The position numbers were made by a program, and so were the translations under genes. 64,000 bases of DNA from NCBI GenBank assembly GCA_009767595.1, contig VSDK01014135.1, positions 1-64,000 of the forward strand. Reading direction: 5' to 3'. Below the pieces are notes generated by a model, which ran no database searches, was not told the DNA's origin, and saw only the letters and a program-made list of their open reading frames with translations. Every line of letters starts with the position of its first letter. Within the stretch, counting starts at the first letter, position 1. This document shows, piece after piece, positions 46,836 through 57,249 of the stretch. The DNA comes from Symbiodinium kawagutii (taxonomy: Eukaryota > Sar > Dinophyceae > Suessiales > Symbiodiniaceae).

Positions 46836-46950
46836 GACTGTGGGTCAAAACCCTGTACCCCTGGTTCCCCTATCATTAACCATTGTTTTCCCTATAGTTG
46901 GCTGGTAATAACCACCATTAGTTGGTTGGTTAATATTGACCCATGGCCAT
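46836..46950 (-). mobile_element. MITE-like family A copy
   Basis: ACTGTGGGTCAAAACCCTG to ATTGACCCATGGCCAT, the copy closest to the apparent consensus. Confidence 0.7.
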
Positions 46951-47034
46951 CAACCAAATTCCTACTGTATACCAGTTTTGTCAGCCAACCATTACCCCAA
47001 TCAAGCAGTCATGGCTGATGTAACCAGTTATGTA

Positions 47035-47175
47035 ACAAGTTATGTACCAGTTATATATACCACTTTTGTACCAGTTCTGTACCACTTATGTACCACTTAA
47101 AAATACCACTCATATATACCAGGTATGCACCACTTATATACAACTAACCAATTATATAACCAGCTATCTTTCCTA
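47035..47175. repeat. TACCACTTATGTA degenerate repeat
   Basis: Irregular ~12-bp units (GTACCACTTATGTACCACTT, ACCAGTTATATATACC). Confidence 0.75.
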
Positions 47176-47202
47176 TTATATACCAATCATATCAGCCATG
47201 GA

Positions 47203-47332
47203 TAGTAAACCTCCTGCGCTTCGCCGCCCCAGCGGTCACCCTCCCTTCGGCCGCAAAGGGGCTGAGAATTCATGGTGGACACCACGGAAGTTGCTGCCAC
47301 GGCCAGCCTTGGGGGCCAAGCAGATCATTTGA
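47203..47332. CDS. GC-rich exon-like island
   Basis: Plus: ATG-led frame MDSKPPALRRPSGHPPFGRK to TGA. Minus: after GGCCCCCAAG, AVAATSVVSTMNSQPLCGRR to CAGGAG|GTTTAC. Strand unresolved. Confidence 0.3.
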
Positions 47333-47866
47333 TGTGTTTGTTGTCAAAATCATGTTTAACATTATTGAGCCATTCATATTGACATTATTGATTAACACTC
47401 GTGTCAAGAATTTTGATGAACACATAATGAATATGTACAATGTTTATCAAAAGTGTTGATTTTAACATGTTTGACACTAATGTTGCCATTTTTTCCTCTC
47501 TATGATAATCAATTTAGCTACGTGTCAAATTATCAATTATGAACCAATAGGTGAACCACCGTTGTTAAATAACCTGCCACCATTGGTTGACCTACTGGTA
47601 CACAATGGTTAACCTACTGGTTGATGATGGTCATTGTTAATGACGGTTACAGAATAATGGTTAATAATGGTTAATGATCGCTGATCACTACAAAGAAGGT
47701 GAATGATGGGTGAATGAGGTCCGGTAATAGTGGTCAAGGGATGTCAAGGGTATAACTTCTTGTTTCAGCACCATTGTTGAACTTGTTCCTGCCCACTTCT
47801 TGGTTCACAACCTTCTACTTCGACAACAACAACCGGCCGTTACCATTATTGACCGTGGTCACTCAC

Positions 47867-47982
47867 TTGATGGACCAGCGGAATGGTCTTGTCACAAGCA
47901 TCGAGATCGACAACTGAGCATCGATGGATCTCTTGTGGAGCGACATGGTCATAAGCTGTCGCAAGCAGTGCGATGTGTTTTG
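47867..47982 (-). CDS. Putative internal exon, 38 codons
   Basis: Minus exon: acceptor TTGGTATTGCAAG, donor CATCAA|GTGAGTG. Two bases plus 38 codons: HIALLATAYDHVAPQEIHRC then SVVDLDACDKTIPLVHQ. The donor is excellent. The plus strand is open but with weaker signals. Unknown product. Confidence 0.45.
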
Positions 47983-48427
47983 CTTGCAATACCAAGGCCT
48001 ATGCTTGCACTTACCAGCCTATAGTAGAAAACCAGCTCAAGTGGCTACCCTTCTTATTTGAGGTTGGTTACCTATTGTTTTATGGTAACCGGAAGCATAG
48101 AGAAGGGTCAGTTCGCCAAGAGCGGGTGAACACTTCGAAACTTGAGATTCTACATCAATCAATTGTGAGAGATCTATCCCAGCTACTGTCAGTCTGTGAT
48201 TCATGGTAGATGCAAAATGATTGAACAACATGTCTGTGATGACAGTCACTAGCCTTTGGGGTTGGGGGTGGGGTGGGGTCGGGGTGCTGTGATAGTTGAT
48301 GGTTGCTTTTCCTATGCTCCCATGTCTGCATGGGGCCTTCAGCCTCCAGCGCATCTGCGCAAAAAACAATGCAAACACGTCCTCTGACGTCGACGTTGGC
48401 AAGCACATGCGCTTCGATGCATGCGCT

Positions 48428-48449
48428 CAGCAGCAGCAGCAGCAGCAGC
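48428..48449. repeat. (CAG)n tract
   Basis: Seven CAG units, just downstream of the reverse transcriptase stop on its strand. Confidence 0.9.
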
Positions 48450-48469
48450 CGCCGCACCGCCGACGGCGC

Positions 48470-49741
48470 TCAGCCGTCCGCACCAAACCGCCGCTGCCAG
48501 AGCAACGATGTCGCTGCAGCCTGATGGTGTAGCACCTCCAAGTTAGCAGCGTCTGAGGGCCAGCCTAAGCGAGCCTGAAGTGGGGGCACATAGTCATTTG
48601 GCCTAGTGCTCCTAGTTTCTGGGCAGTCCCAAAAAAGATGCCTGAGATCACCAACTGCAGCGTTGCAGAGAGAACATGTTTGATTTGAGTTGCGACCCAG
48701 CCAAGCGTCCGACACCACGCTGCCCAACAGAACACCGCGATAAGCGGGACCCCAGCTGAGGGCCTGCCTGACCCTTTTCCAAGACACTTGATGAAACGCA
48801 AGCAGAAGTTCTTCCTGAGTATAGAGTTGGACAAACTCTTCGGCCTCGTGGCGCTGAGAATTGTGCAACCAATCCAGGAACTGAGCACGGCGCCAGCTGT
48901 GCCTGAGAGCGTGCAAGGCAGCTGGCATCGAATCCTTTTCAAGGCGCAGGGTGCATTCACTGTGAACACAACCTTCGGCTTGGATGTCAGGGTGCTTCCA
49001 CACCTGCTGACCCCTGGTTTTGACCCAACCACACTGCTGAAGCTGGTTCGTGAGGAGGTGCCAAGTGGACCCCGCTTTATTGCAGATAACCAAGGCACCT
49101 GCTGACTGAAGCCTCACAGCTCTGTTCCAAAGCCGTTGCAACAAGACCCCTTCCAAGTGAGCCTTGCATCCGTACACAATTCTGCGGACGAAGGGAGACG
49201 CCATCCGTTGAGGCCCGTACTTGGTGAGAGCCGTGAACAGTTTCTTTGACGCCGTCTGAGTAGGCATGCGAGCAACCCACCCATAGGCAGCCTTGCTCAC
49301 AACCAATGCCTTAGCAGCCGGGAGCAGCTGATCGAGCATGAGGGGCAGGGCCCGGAGCTTGTTGGCTCGAGCCGTGGCCTGAGATAGGCGGTCATTTTCC
49401 GCCTCATGCATTTGACGCCGCTGCCGCGCAGTGACGACACCGAGGAATTTGATTTCGGCTTGGGCGCTCGTCACCTGAGTCTTAGCTTGGTTCTCCAAGA
49501 AACCCACCTGAGCGGAGAACTGAGACCAAGAGTCTATGTGGCTTTGCAAGGCCTGAGCGTCCTTAGCCCAGAAACTCCTGTCGTCCATATATATTTTCTG
49601 GATGATCAAACTGTTGTCAGCAGAAATGGAATAGGCCCCGGAAGAAGTCACCACCGCCAATAAAAAGGGGGACAGGGGGCATCCCTGTGGTATCGCACAA
49701 TCAACCTTCACACGTCCTCTGTAACACGGGTAGTCATGCGT
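48470..49741 (-). CDS. LINE-type reverse transcriptase, 5'-truncated
   Basis: Minus frame of about 423 codons. Numbered from the GTG at 49711, RT motifs appear in order: IPQGCPLSP (7-15), the YMDD catalytic box (41-44), GFLENQAKT (70-78) and FLG (89-91). Then comes the thumb/connection region and a CX2CX8HX4C knuckle (Cys346, Cys349, His358, Cys363), typical of non-LTR retrotransposon C-termini. The N-terminal fingers, RT motifs 0-3 and any endonuclease are missing. An in-frame TGA at 49742-49744 precedes it, and a family B MITE lies at 49815. A possible continuation (ESVFWKPELDGEWALSEGER) sits upstream in another frame. No poly(A) tail is obvious. A dead or host-embedded retrotransposon fragment; the remaining frame is surprisingly intact. 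Confidence 0.85.
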   Translation of the reverse strand, partial: THDYPCYRGRVKVDCAIPQGCPLSPFLLAVVTSSGAYSISADNSLIIQKIYMDDRSFWAKDAQALQSHIDSWSQFSAQVGFLENQAKTQVTSAQAEIKFLGVVTARQRRQMHEAENDRLSQATARANKLRALPLMLDQLLPAAKALVVSKAAYGWVARMPTQTASKKLFTALTKYGPQRMASPFVRRIVYGCKAHLEGVLLQRLWNRAVRLQSAGALVICNKAGSTWHLLTNQLQQCGWVKTRGQQVWKHPDIQAEGCVHSECTLRLEKDSMPAALHALRHSWRRAQFLDWLHNSQRHEAEEFVQLYTQEELLLAFHQVSWKRVRQALSWGPAYRGVLLGSVVSDAWLGRNSNQTCSLCNAAVGDLRHLFWDCPETRSTRPNDYVPPLQARLGWPSDAANLEVLHHQAAATSLLWQRRFGADG

Positions 49742-49814
49742 TCACCCTCACTCAGAGCCCACTCACCATCCAGCTCTGGTTTCCAGAACACAGATTCGCA
49801 CATCGCATAGATTT

Positions 49815-49920
49815 ATATGGTGGTTTCTCCAGTCATAGGGGTATCCCGAAATCATCCAATATCAATCCTTGAAATAAACCAACCAGTTCGGTGGGTCCCC
49901 TATTTTGAAAGCCGCCATAT
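49815..49920. mobile_element. MITE-like family B copy
   Basis: ATATGGTGGTTTCTCCAGTC to CCCCTATTTTGAAAGCCGCCATAT, between the RT fragment and an exon candidate. Confidence 0.7.
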
Positions 49921-49996
49921 AGTTCTCCGGGTCAAAGACGCAAAGGCCGGCCGTGCTGCTGGATGTATTACATTTCTGGGGCCTCTGCCGGTCCGC
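49920..49996 (-). CDS. Putative exon abutting a MITE
   Basis: Minus frame after a near-ideal acceptor (TTGTTTGTTTTTCGCGTCTCAG): ADRQRPQKCNTSSSTAGLCV then FDPENY, running straight into the family B terminus (ATATGGCGGC). The donor is unclear; ATATG|GC inside the MITE is possible. Confidence 0.4.
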
Positions 49997-50162
49997 CTGA
50001 GACGCGAAAAACAAACAATGCTTCCTCACCGCATCGGTGTACGAAAAACAGAATCAATCCTACTGAATCCCTCAAATCAATCTTACAACCAAGCTAAATA
50101 ACTTTACACACCAACAAATACAGTAATCAATCTGACAACCAATGCAACAAGATATTCCAAGC

Positions 50163-50455
50163 CCCTATCATTCACCATTGTTTTCCATATGATTTGGTTG
50201 CTCATTATAAGCCGTAAAATTGATGTTTAATATTGACCCATAGCCCAGTATAGCTGGTATATCCCCTAGTCTCGTTGGTTTTTAGCCCCTATTTTCAACC
50301 ATTAATCAGCCAGTTAACCATTAGTTGGTTGGTTAATATTGATCCATATAGCTCTATAGTTGGTATATATCCCCTATAACTGATGATAATTATCCCCTAT
50401 TATTAACCATTAACCCAGCATTAGTTGGTTGCTTAAGAGCTTGACCCGGTGGCTC
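50163..50455 (-). mobile_element. MITE-like family A, long copy
   Basis: Two-module form like 25785-26072, with the terminal CTTGACCCGGTGGCTCGCC. Its end overlaps the 3' boundary of the next exon candidate. Confidence 0.6.
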
Positions 50456-50674
50456 GCCATATTCCAAGTTCACGTCGACAAATGCCATGCTTGGCACCTC
50501 CGAACTCCCAGCGTTCCAATCAGGGGGCTCTTGAGCGAAGTGCTGCACTTCCGGCATAGCATGCAGCCTGAGTTGCTGCGATGAACGATGCCGTTCTGAA
50601 CTGGGCAACTCGAAATCAGTGAGGTAACTTGATGAATTCGTAGAAGTCAACAGGAAACGAAGTGATAGGACCAT
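50446..50674 (-). CDS. Putative exon ending at family A
   Basis: Minus frame, open from an ATG at 50674: DFELPSSERHRSSQQLRLHA, then PEVQHFAQEPPDWNAGSSEV and VDVNLEYGEPP. It reaches CCACCGG|GTCAAG, a possible donor within the family A terminal repeat. The acceptor could lie further in (TTCATCAAG). Product unknown. Confidence 0.4.
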
Positions 50675-50680
50675 GTTACA

Positions 50681-50720
<40 letters not shown>
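50681..50720. repeat. (GTT)n microsatellite
   Basis: About 13 GTT units, directly upstream of the preceding minus-strand ATG. Confidence 0.95.
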
Positions 50721-51159
50721 GCAAACCACTATTGATCTCCTTTGTGCACCGTGACTAATCTCTTTGTTAAAGTTTTACTTCCAACTTTTAATCATTGAAC
50801 CCCTGTTCCTGGGTCATTAAACAAAGTTCTGAACAACAATAATTAACTTTATTTTCCAATCATTCCACACTAACCTTTAATGCTTCAATTTTCTTGGAAC
50901 ATTTAACACCACCAAACACCAAATGATTTACATAGTTTTGAACCATTAGTTTGTAGATTTACTAATATCAAAGCAACCAAGTAGATTTACTAATATCAAA
51001 TCAACCATTTGTTAATAGTGTTTGGAACCATTAGTGAACACCACTAGACACCACTTGTACGCACGGACACGCAGATGTCTATGACTGCTGCCCGAGGAGC
51101 TCCTCGGTCAAACCCAGGGACCACAATGAAACCTCGGTTGGGTCGTACGACTTCAGAGG

Positions 51160-51292
51160 GGGTGGTGGTTTCTCAAGTCATAGGGGTAACCCACAAATCT
51201 ATAGATGATCATAGGGAATGATCATCCACTAATAGTCATGTATAGCAACAAACGAAGCATTTTTGGGGTTCCCAATTTTGAGAAACCACCGT
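51160..51292. mobile_element. MITE-like family B copy
   Basis: GTGGTGGTTTCTCAAGTCATAG to CCCAATTTTGAGAAACCACC. Just before it, 51080-51160 is a small GC-rich island open on both strands (minus YDPTEVSLWSLGLTEELLGQ). Confidence 0.65.
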
Positions 51293-51604
51293 CTATAGTT
51301 TCTTGATCATTTACAATAATGAAGCAACCATAACTTTGGGGTTCCCTCTTTTAAGGACGAGGTCATGGTTGGCTGTCCCTATGTTCTCAGTTACCATTAA
51401 ACAGTAGGTGACCAACCCCTGTTGCAACAGTAACCAACCCCAGTTACAGCGAGCTGGTAGAAACCAGCTGGTTACCTACTATTTCATGGTAACTGGTAAC
51501 TGGAAGCATAGAGTGTCGTTTGAATCTAGCTAGATTGATTTGGCAATTGATCATATTGGAACCTTCGCGTGACATATGGCGTATGATACTACAAGCTTAA
51601 GCTT

Positions 51605-51700
51605 GATGGGGATTTTTCAAAATTTGGGAAGTTCCGCAATTGTGGATAGTTTAATAATACAAATTTTGGGGGATCCCTGATTTTGAGAAACGCCCAAATA
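51605..51700. mobile_element. MITE-like family B, diverged copy
   Basis: GGGATTTTTCAAAATTTGGG to CCCTGATTTTGAGAAACGCCC. Confidence 0.55.
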
Positions 51701-52183
51701 TGGTGACTCACCATGGAGTGTCATTGAACCATGGGGTAACATGTAGTGAATCCAACATGCTGATATGGTGGACCATGGTTACCCGAACCATCGTCGATTA
51801 CCATCCGAGGGCTAAGGATGACCACATCCCATTGAGAATGGTTGATTCATCATGACAAGTAGTGGCGAATCATGGTTTGGAATGGCTACTGATACAGTGA
51901 TTGCCAACACCTCACCAGTGTCCAAGGGACGTTAAATGGAGCGGTTTCCTCTTCCCCCATGGTGCTTCCCTTCCATTTGGAAACCCAGCGAAGCACCGAT
52001 GAAGATTGCCCCCTGCTCGTGTCACTTTGTTCCACTTCAAAGTTTACTTTGGTTTTCCTGTGGGTTTTTGAACTGGAAACAAACTTTACCAGATCAAATT
52101 TTGAAGAAAAACATCGTTTCCAGTTTTCGTGGAAACTCGTGGGTTTTTTTCAAAGTTTACCACAGTTCAGTTAGCTTCTCTAG

Positions 52184-52396
52184 ATAGTTTTCCGTGCTTT
52201 TCCAACGTGTCTCCAACCATGGTTCCCCATGTTCCCGTGGTTGGCTTCCCTGGAACCAACCGGCACCACCACCGTTGCACGAACTCACCAAGGAGCCGAA
52301 ATCGAATGGCTCTCAAACCTCGGAGACGACTTGGACCGTGCAACTGGAGTGAACCAGCTGAGCGAACAGCAAGTGCTAAGAGCTATAGTGAAACAG
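52184..52396 (+). CDS. Putative internal exon, 71 codons
   Basis: Plus exon: acceptor AGTTAGCTTCTCTAG, exactly 71 codons, donor GAAACAG|GTCAGT, phase 0 to 0. The C-terminal half is very protein-like: GAEIEWLSNLGDDLDRATGV then NQLSEQQVLRAIVKQ. Upstream 51936-52170 has T-rich open frames of uncertain meaning. Product unknown. Confidence 0.5.
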
Positions 52397-52654
52397 GTCA
52401 GTGTAGTGGTTGGCTAATGGTTGCTATCATGGTTGACGAATGTTTATTAATGATACATTAGTGGTTAATTATAATGGTAGTGGTTGACTAATCAATCAAC
52501 CATTAATAACTAGCTAATGGTAGATTAATGATTAATGGTTGTTATTAGTGGTACATTAGTTATCAACCAGCTAAGAACTATTCGTGGTTAATTAGTGGGT
52601 GATTAATGGTTGTTTTCTGTTTATTAATTGTTATTTGTAACAAATGAGAGGTTA

Positions 52655-52763
52655 CTTGGTGATTTCTCAAGCCATAGGGGACCCCAAAATAGTTGGTTTA
52701 ACACTACAAGTGCTTAACAAACTGCATGATTTAGGGGTACACCATTTTCAGAAAGACCCATTT
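52655..52763. mobile_element. MITE-like family B copy
   Basis: TTGGTGATTTCTCAAGCCATAG to CACCATTTTCAGAAAGACCC. Confidence 0.55.
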
Positions 52764-52904
52764 GTAACCATAATAGTGCTATTGAAATGCCATTTCGCGT
52801 GCTATTTATGAACCATAGCTGGTTGAAGTTGATAGCAACCACTTTTAGAGCCATAGTGCTAAGAGTTATCAACTTCAAGTGGTGCTATTATGAAACATGA
52901 CTAA

Positions 52905-53105
52905 GCGATTTCGAAACATATAAGAAACATCACATAAAATAACTTGGTGTGGAGACTCCAGTTCATATATGTGGCGCTTTCCATGGTGCCAGGTAGTTTT
53001 TGCCTCCGTAAAACATGGCAAACATGTGGACCAACTGCTGCTGAAACTGCTGATGGGTGATCCAGCTGAACTTTGAGGGAGTCCAGTGATAGAATCATCA
53101 TGGTT
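52905..53105. CDS. Exon-like island, both strands open
   Basis: Minus: SLDSLKVQLDHPSAVSAAVG and a hydrophobic end to a stop at 52901. Plus: after GCCAGGTAG, KHGKHVDQLLLKLLMGDPAE to TGA. Strand unresolved. Confidence 0.3.
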
Positions 53106-53649
53106 TTGACTGTTGACTAAGCATTGCCTTGATTTATATGCCATGTTGACTAAGCATTGCCTTGATTTTTATGCCATCTCTTGAACACAAAACAAGAAAA
53201 GTACCCTTGTTGTTGACTACACATGGCATGTAGCTTGAGAATTTGCTTTCCGTCACATGATTTTTCTCAACATACAGTCCACACAAGAACAACCTTCTTC
53301 ACAATATCAATTTCCCAGCTTCAGTTTCAGTAGCCACGCAACGGATGAAACTGTAGCTCCATTGAGGGCAACCCTCGTACTTGGGGCATGCACCACATGT
53401 TGGATAAGAGTAGAATTCCTATGAATCATTGCTAAAAGTGCACGTAGATACAACAAGCCCGGCTAGTGGTTGATTAGTGGTTACTTAGTGGTTGATTGGT
53501 GGTTAAAGCTAGCATAGTGACCTCAAAAAACCGCTGAGCCGGCATGACACCGTTGATGTGAATCCGTCGATTTCTCACGCAAGTTTTACTTCAGCTGGGG
53601 AATAGCACTGACAGTTTTTCCCAGCGGAATATCTCTAAAGCTGCAAGCA

Positions 53650-53756
53650 CATGTAGGTGTTTCTCAAAATAGGGTACCCCCAAATCATCCAATATTGACC
53701 AGTTACACTAATAAACCATGAATTTTGGGGGCTCGCTATTTGAAGAAACCAGCATG
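53650..53756. mobile_element. MITE-like family B copy
   Basis: ATGTAGGTGTTTCTCAAAATAG to TCGCTATTTGAAGAAACCAGCATGT. Confidence 0.65.
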
Positions 53757-54503
53757 TGAGAATGGGTCATGTGCAATATTGTTCGAAACAGATTCCTCTC
53801 TGGAAAACTCAGAGCGAGACTGAACTTTCCATCAAATGGTTGACTCAAACAACAGCCAAATGGTTGACTCAAACACTATCGATCCCCAGGCTTCCAGTCA
53901 CCGTTATAGCATGCAACCAGCTATAGTTTCTCTAATTCTTATTTTGGTTTGTTGCCTACCAAACTGGCAACTAGAAGCCTATGGGATCTTCTACTTTCAG
54001 GTTTGCCTCATTGTATGACCATTCTTTGGGTCCCGTTGAACTAGCATTTGGCTAGTGTCCATTCCGGTAGCCCCTTAGTTTGCTCCCCCTTCAAACACTC
54101 GATATCCGTGGCTCCAATTCGCTCCCTCCCAAGCACCAGCCAATCAACCACTAGTCAACCACCTTGAGCCATCAGTCAATCACTATTCAACCATGACCTA
54201 TAACCACTAATTACCCACAATCATTGGTCAACTGTAGCTACTCATCATGAATCAATAGTCAACCCATCAGTAGCAAATACTTCGCCGCTAGTCAACCACC
54301 ACCTGCCCATCAATTTACCACTGATCAATCACTCCCCAACCACATTTAACCACGGAATAACCACTCAATTACCACTAATTGACCCCTACTTAACCACCAA
54401 TCAACAACCAATAAACCATTAATCAACCAGTGATAAACCACTACTCAACCACTAATTATCAACTTGTCAACACTTAATCAACCATTAATTAACGATTCAT
54501 TAG

Positions 54504-54654
54504 CCGCTGGATTCATTCTGCGCACCGCTAAGCTACGATGGTGTTTGGCCCAAAGCTCCTCTGACGATCTCCGAAACCAAGGTCACCATGCCTGGCGCGG
54601 TCGCGGCAACGAACGGCCGAGGGCCCTGGGTAGATACGTTGGTTTGCAACCTGC
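54504..54654 (+). CDS. Putative internal exon, 50 codons
   Basis: Plus exon: acceptor ACGATTCATTAG, 50 codons plus C, donor AACCTGC|GTAAGT. It begins PLDSFCAPLSYDGVWPKAPL and ends RGPWVDTLVCNL. A second plus frame over the same island is also open, so the frame is probable, not certain. Followed by ~300 bp of TA-rich repeat. Confidence 0.45.
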
Positions 54655-54699
54655 GTAAGTACCTGAATAAACAACATATATTGTATGCTTTCAAAAAAT

Positions 54700-56320
54700 A
54701 GTAATATAAGGTTGTATGTATCTTCGTAAAATTTTTAAAACATACATATTGAATGTATGTTTAAGATAAAAATGTGGTATGAGAAATACATTTATGACAA
54801 ATCATATGCATATCAAACAACACATCTCTATATACATGAAAAATACATATATATATATAAATATATATATATATAAATAAATAAATAAACACATATATAT
54901 TATATATTCAAAAAATGATACATATATATAAAATAAGATAAATATTCAAATATGACTTGGTATCTGCACACGTTGGCCATGAGCCAATCAACTGTGGTCA
55001 AACTACGCTTAGTGACTATGGTCAGTAAAGATGGTGCTGGCCTATTCTTCATCAATAACTTTGGTTTATTGAAGCCTGGCCAATCTACCTGGTTGAATTA
55101 TGGTTAAGTAGGAATGCTTAATAATGGCCAATAATGTTTCATAAAAATGAAATGACTATGGTAACTTATACCCTGCCTAAGTATGAAACAAATTGAACAA
55201 TTGTTATATAGATATGAATGCAAATCACTTGGTCATAAGTTGATTGATATTTGCCATTGAACTATTATTATACTTGCCAAAAGTGCTATTTGCTCTACGA
55301 GTGGCTATAACCGAAGTTAGCTAAATTGTGGGGGTACCAACCTGTAAGAATTTTGGCATGGCATGGTCATCCATTCATTAGCTTCAATCGTTTCATTGGA
55401 CACGCAAAAAAACATCAGCTACATCTTCAAATCAAAAGAATACCAAATGGTGATAGTCGACCGTCTGAATGGGAAACCTTGAGGGGTCTGCAGTTTAAAC
55501 ATGCTTGACAAAAGAGATTGAAGGGGAAACTAAAATACCCACGAAAATCCATCCTGATTATAGCCATTGTCAAATATACACCATTGTCCAACATCTATTT
55601 TCATTAGCTATGCGATCAAGAATCATGAATGGCAGAGTGATTACCAGTCGTCACTACCACCAGCATGATGCATTCTATCGCATGAACAGCTTTAAATGTA
55701 GGGTCACTGACCCGTTTCTCTTTTTGCCTAATTCTCCACCATTGGCACGTGGATGTTTCATTGCACAGTTCTATTCGCAAGGATGCTATACTTAGATGCG
55801 CATCTGAACTCGCTGCTAAACACATTGAAAAAGGGGGTTAGTTCTCCCACCTTAGGGCTATTTACGATCAATATATCCTAGTCATAGCCCCAACTGCAGA
55901 ACCAAGCACACACGGGTGTATTGGTTGATCCACCCGTAGGAAATGACCGGCACTTCTGTGTCAGCAGTTGTTAAAGTTGAGATGGTGCCGCTATGCTATT
56001 ACTAACTATTTGCTCCTAGAACGAAGTTCCACCATTGTCTAGAAGCCTAATTACCTCACGATGCCCCGTGCTAACATATTGTATTTACGATGCACGGTTG
56101 CCACAATAACATGGTATGTATATACAGTTTGACGTGAACATGACATATCATGATATAAATAGCGGTTCATCACTATGCTAGCCACTACATAGTGCCCCCA
56201 GTTAGAGCGTTCCAATTGAGGTAGCTACCAGCTACGTCGAATAGAAGTGTGCTAAAGTATGCTAAAATGGCTCATTAGCCAACTATCCACCCCATAGTTA
56301 CACAACTTATGATATGAGTC
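54700..56320. other. TA-rich repeat, then weak-signal DNA
   Basis: (TA)n and AAATAAAT tracts at 54.84-54.95 kb. Plus frames at 55326-55508 and 55505-55795 are open but lack good splice sites. A family C relic lies near 56190-56310. Confidence 0.4.
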
Positions 56321-56323
56321 AAC

Positions 56324-56711
56324 TTATATCTCACTTCCCCGAGGCTTTTTTCGTCCTGGCCCTGCATTGATAGCTGCTCTCAGCTCAGCTATAGCATCTT
56401 GGGTCTCACCATTGACCGGGATCTTCTCCACAGCGGTCAGCATTTTGTTCTGCCACTTCCGCTGCTTTGTCTGCTTCTTGCCTCACCCGTTCATCGCAAA
56501 GGAATCAGATTTTGGCACATCATGGGCCACCCGTCCCGGCCACCCAACACACCCCAAGAAGTGATGAGCATCTGTTGCCCTCCTTGCCTGTCTGAGTTGT
56601 GGTAGTACCGCTTGTGTTAGCCAAGCGAGCCCTGCGTTTGGCAGCGCTCGTCGCACGCGACACGAAAACAAATCCGCCAAAAATGGCGCGAAAAGACTGG
56701 CCGCGGTGAAG
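56324..56711 (-). CDS. Two 3'-terminal exons with a GC-AG intron
   Basis: Exon n-1 is 56588-56711 (acceptor GGCATATTTCAG): FTAASLFAPFLADLFSCRVR then LAWLTQAVLPQLRQ, ending AGACAG|GCAAGG. Exon n is 56324-56476 (acceptor TGAGGCAAG): KQTKQRKWQNKMLTAVEKIP, then AELRAAINAGPGRKKPRGSE to TAA. The intervening 111 bp keep the same frame but contain a TGA, so a GC-AG intron (a donor class known in dinoflagellates) or a disabled gene explains it. Lys-rich C-terminus; product unknown. Confidence 0.5.
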
Positions 56712-56739
56712 CTGAAATATGCCTACTGAAATTAGGAAT

Positions 56740-56935
56740 GGCATCCTGGGCTTTCCAGAATTTGCCACAAGAGCTTATTCATCTTTTGGCACAAGAGCTC
56801 CATCTCCAGGATCAGCTGACTACTAGCTATGGTAGAAACAACTCCCTTGCTAGATTGGCGAATGTGATCCAATTTCTTCCGGCGCCGTGGCTGGACAATC
56901 TACCTGGCAATCGAAGACGGGACATCATTCATTGA
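56740..56935. CDS. Leucine/glutamine-rich exon-like island
   Basis: Plus: NLPQELIHLLAQELHLQDQL through FLPAPWLDNLPGNRRRDIIH to TGA. Minus: after TAGTAGTCAG, LILEMELLCQKMNKLLWQIL. Leu/Gln-Glu codon complementarity makes both readings look good. If minus, it would precede the 56.3-56.7-kb exons. Confidence 0.35.
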
Positions 56936-57100
56936 AATGGTAAACCCAAAGAAAAATCAATAAAAATCATCTACTTAATGCTCACCATTTTAATGGAAAC
57001 CAGTCGTCTTCTAGAGGATACCCTCTATTAATCAACCAGGGGTGGCTCGCTTCATCCTGGGTAGAGATTATGGTGGATTTTCCACTGCCAGGTTGGTTCA

Positions 57101-57249
57101 TCAGCTAAGTTGCTGATGAACCAACTTCTCCGGGCCGGAAGGGGATCCCTTGAAGCCCCAGATCCTTGGGGGGGCCCAAGCGCTCGCCGTGCGCTTGCCT
57201 GGCACCTTTCGGTTGGCCAACTTAGCCGCTGCCCACAAGGACTGCCTGA
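57101..57249 (-). CDS. Putative terminal exon, 48 codons
   Basis: Minus exon after a very strong acceptor (CCGTTGTTTTTTGCGGCAG): RQSLWAAAKLANRKVPGKRT, then a Pro/Gly-rich stretch, KLVHQQLS, and TGA. Basic, possibly ribosomal-like in composition, but no family is recognised. The plus strand is also open (GGAQALAVRLPGTFRLANLA). Confidence 0.45.
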
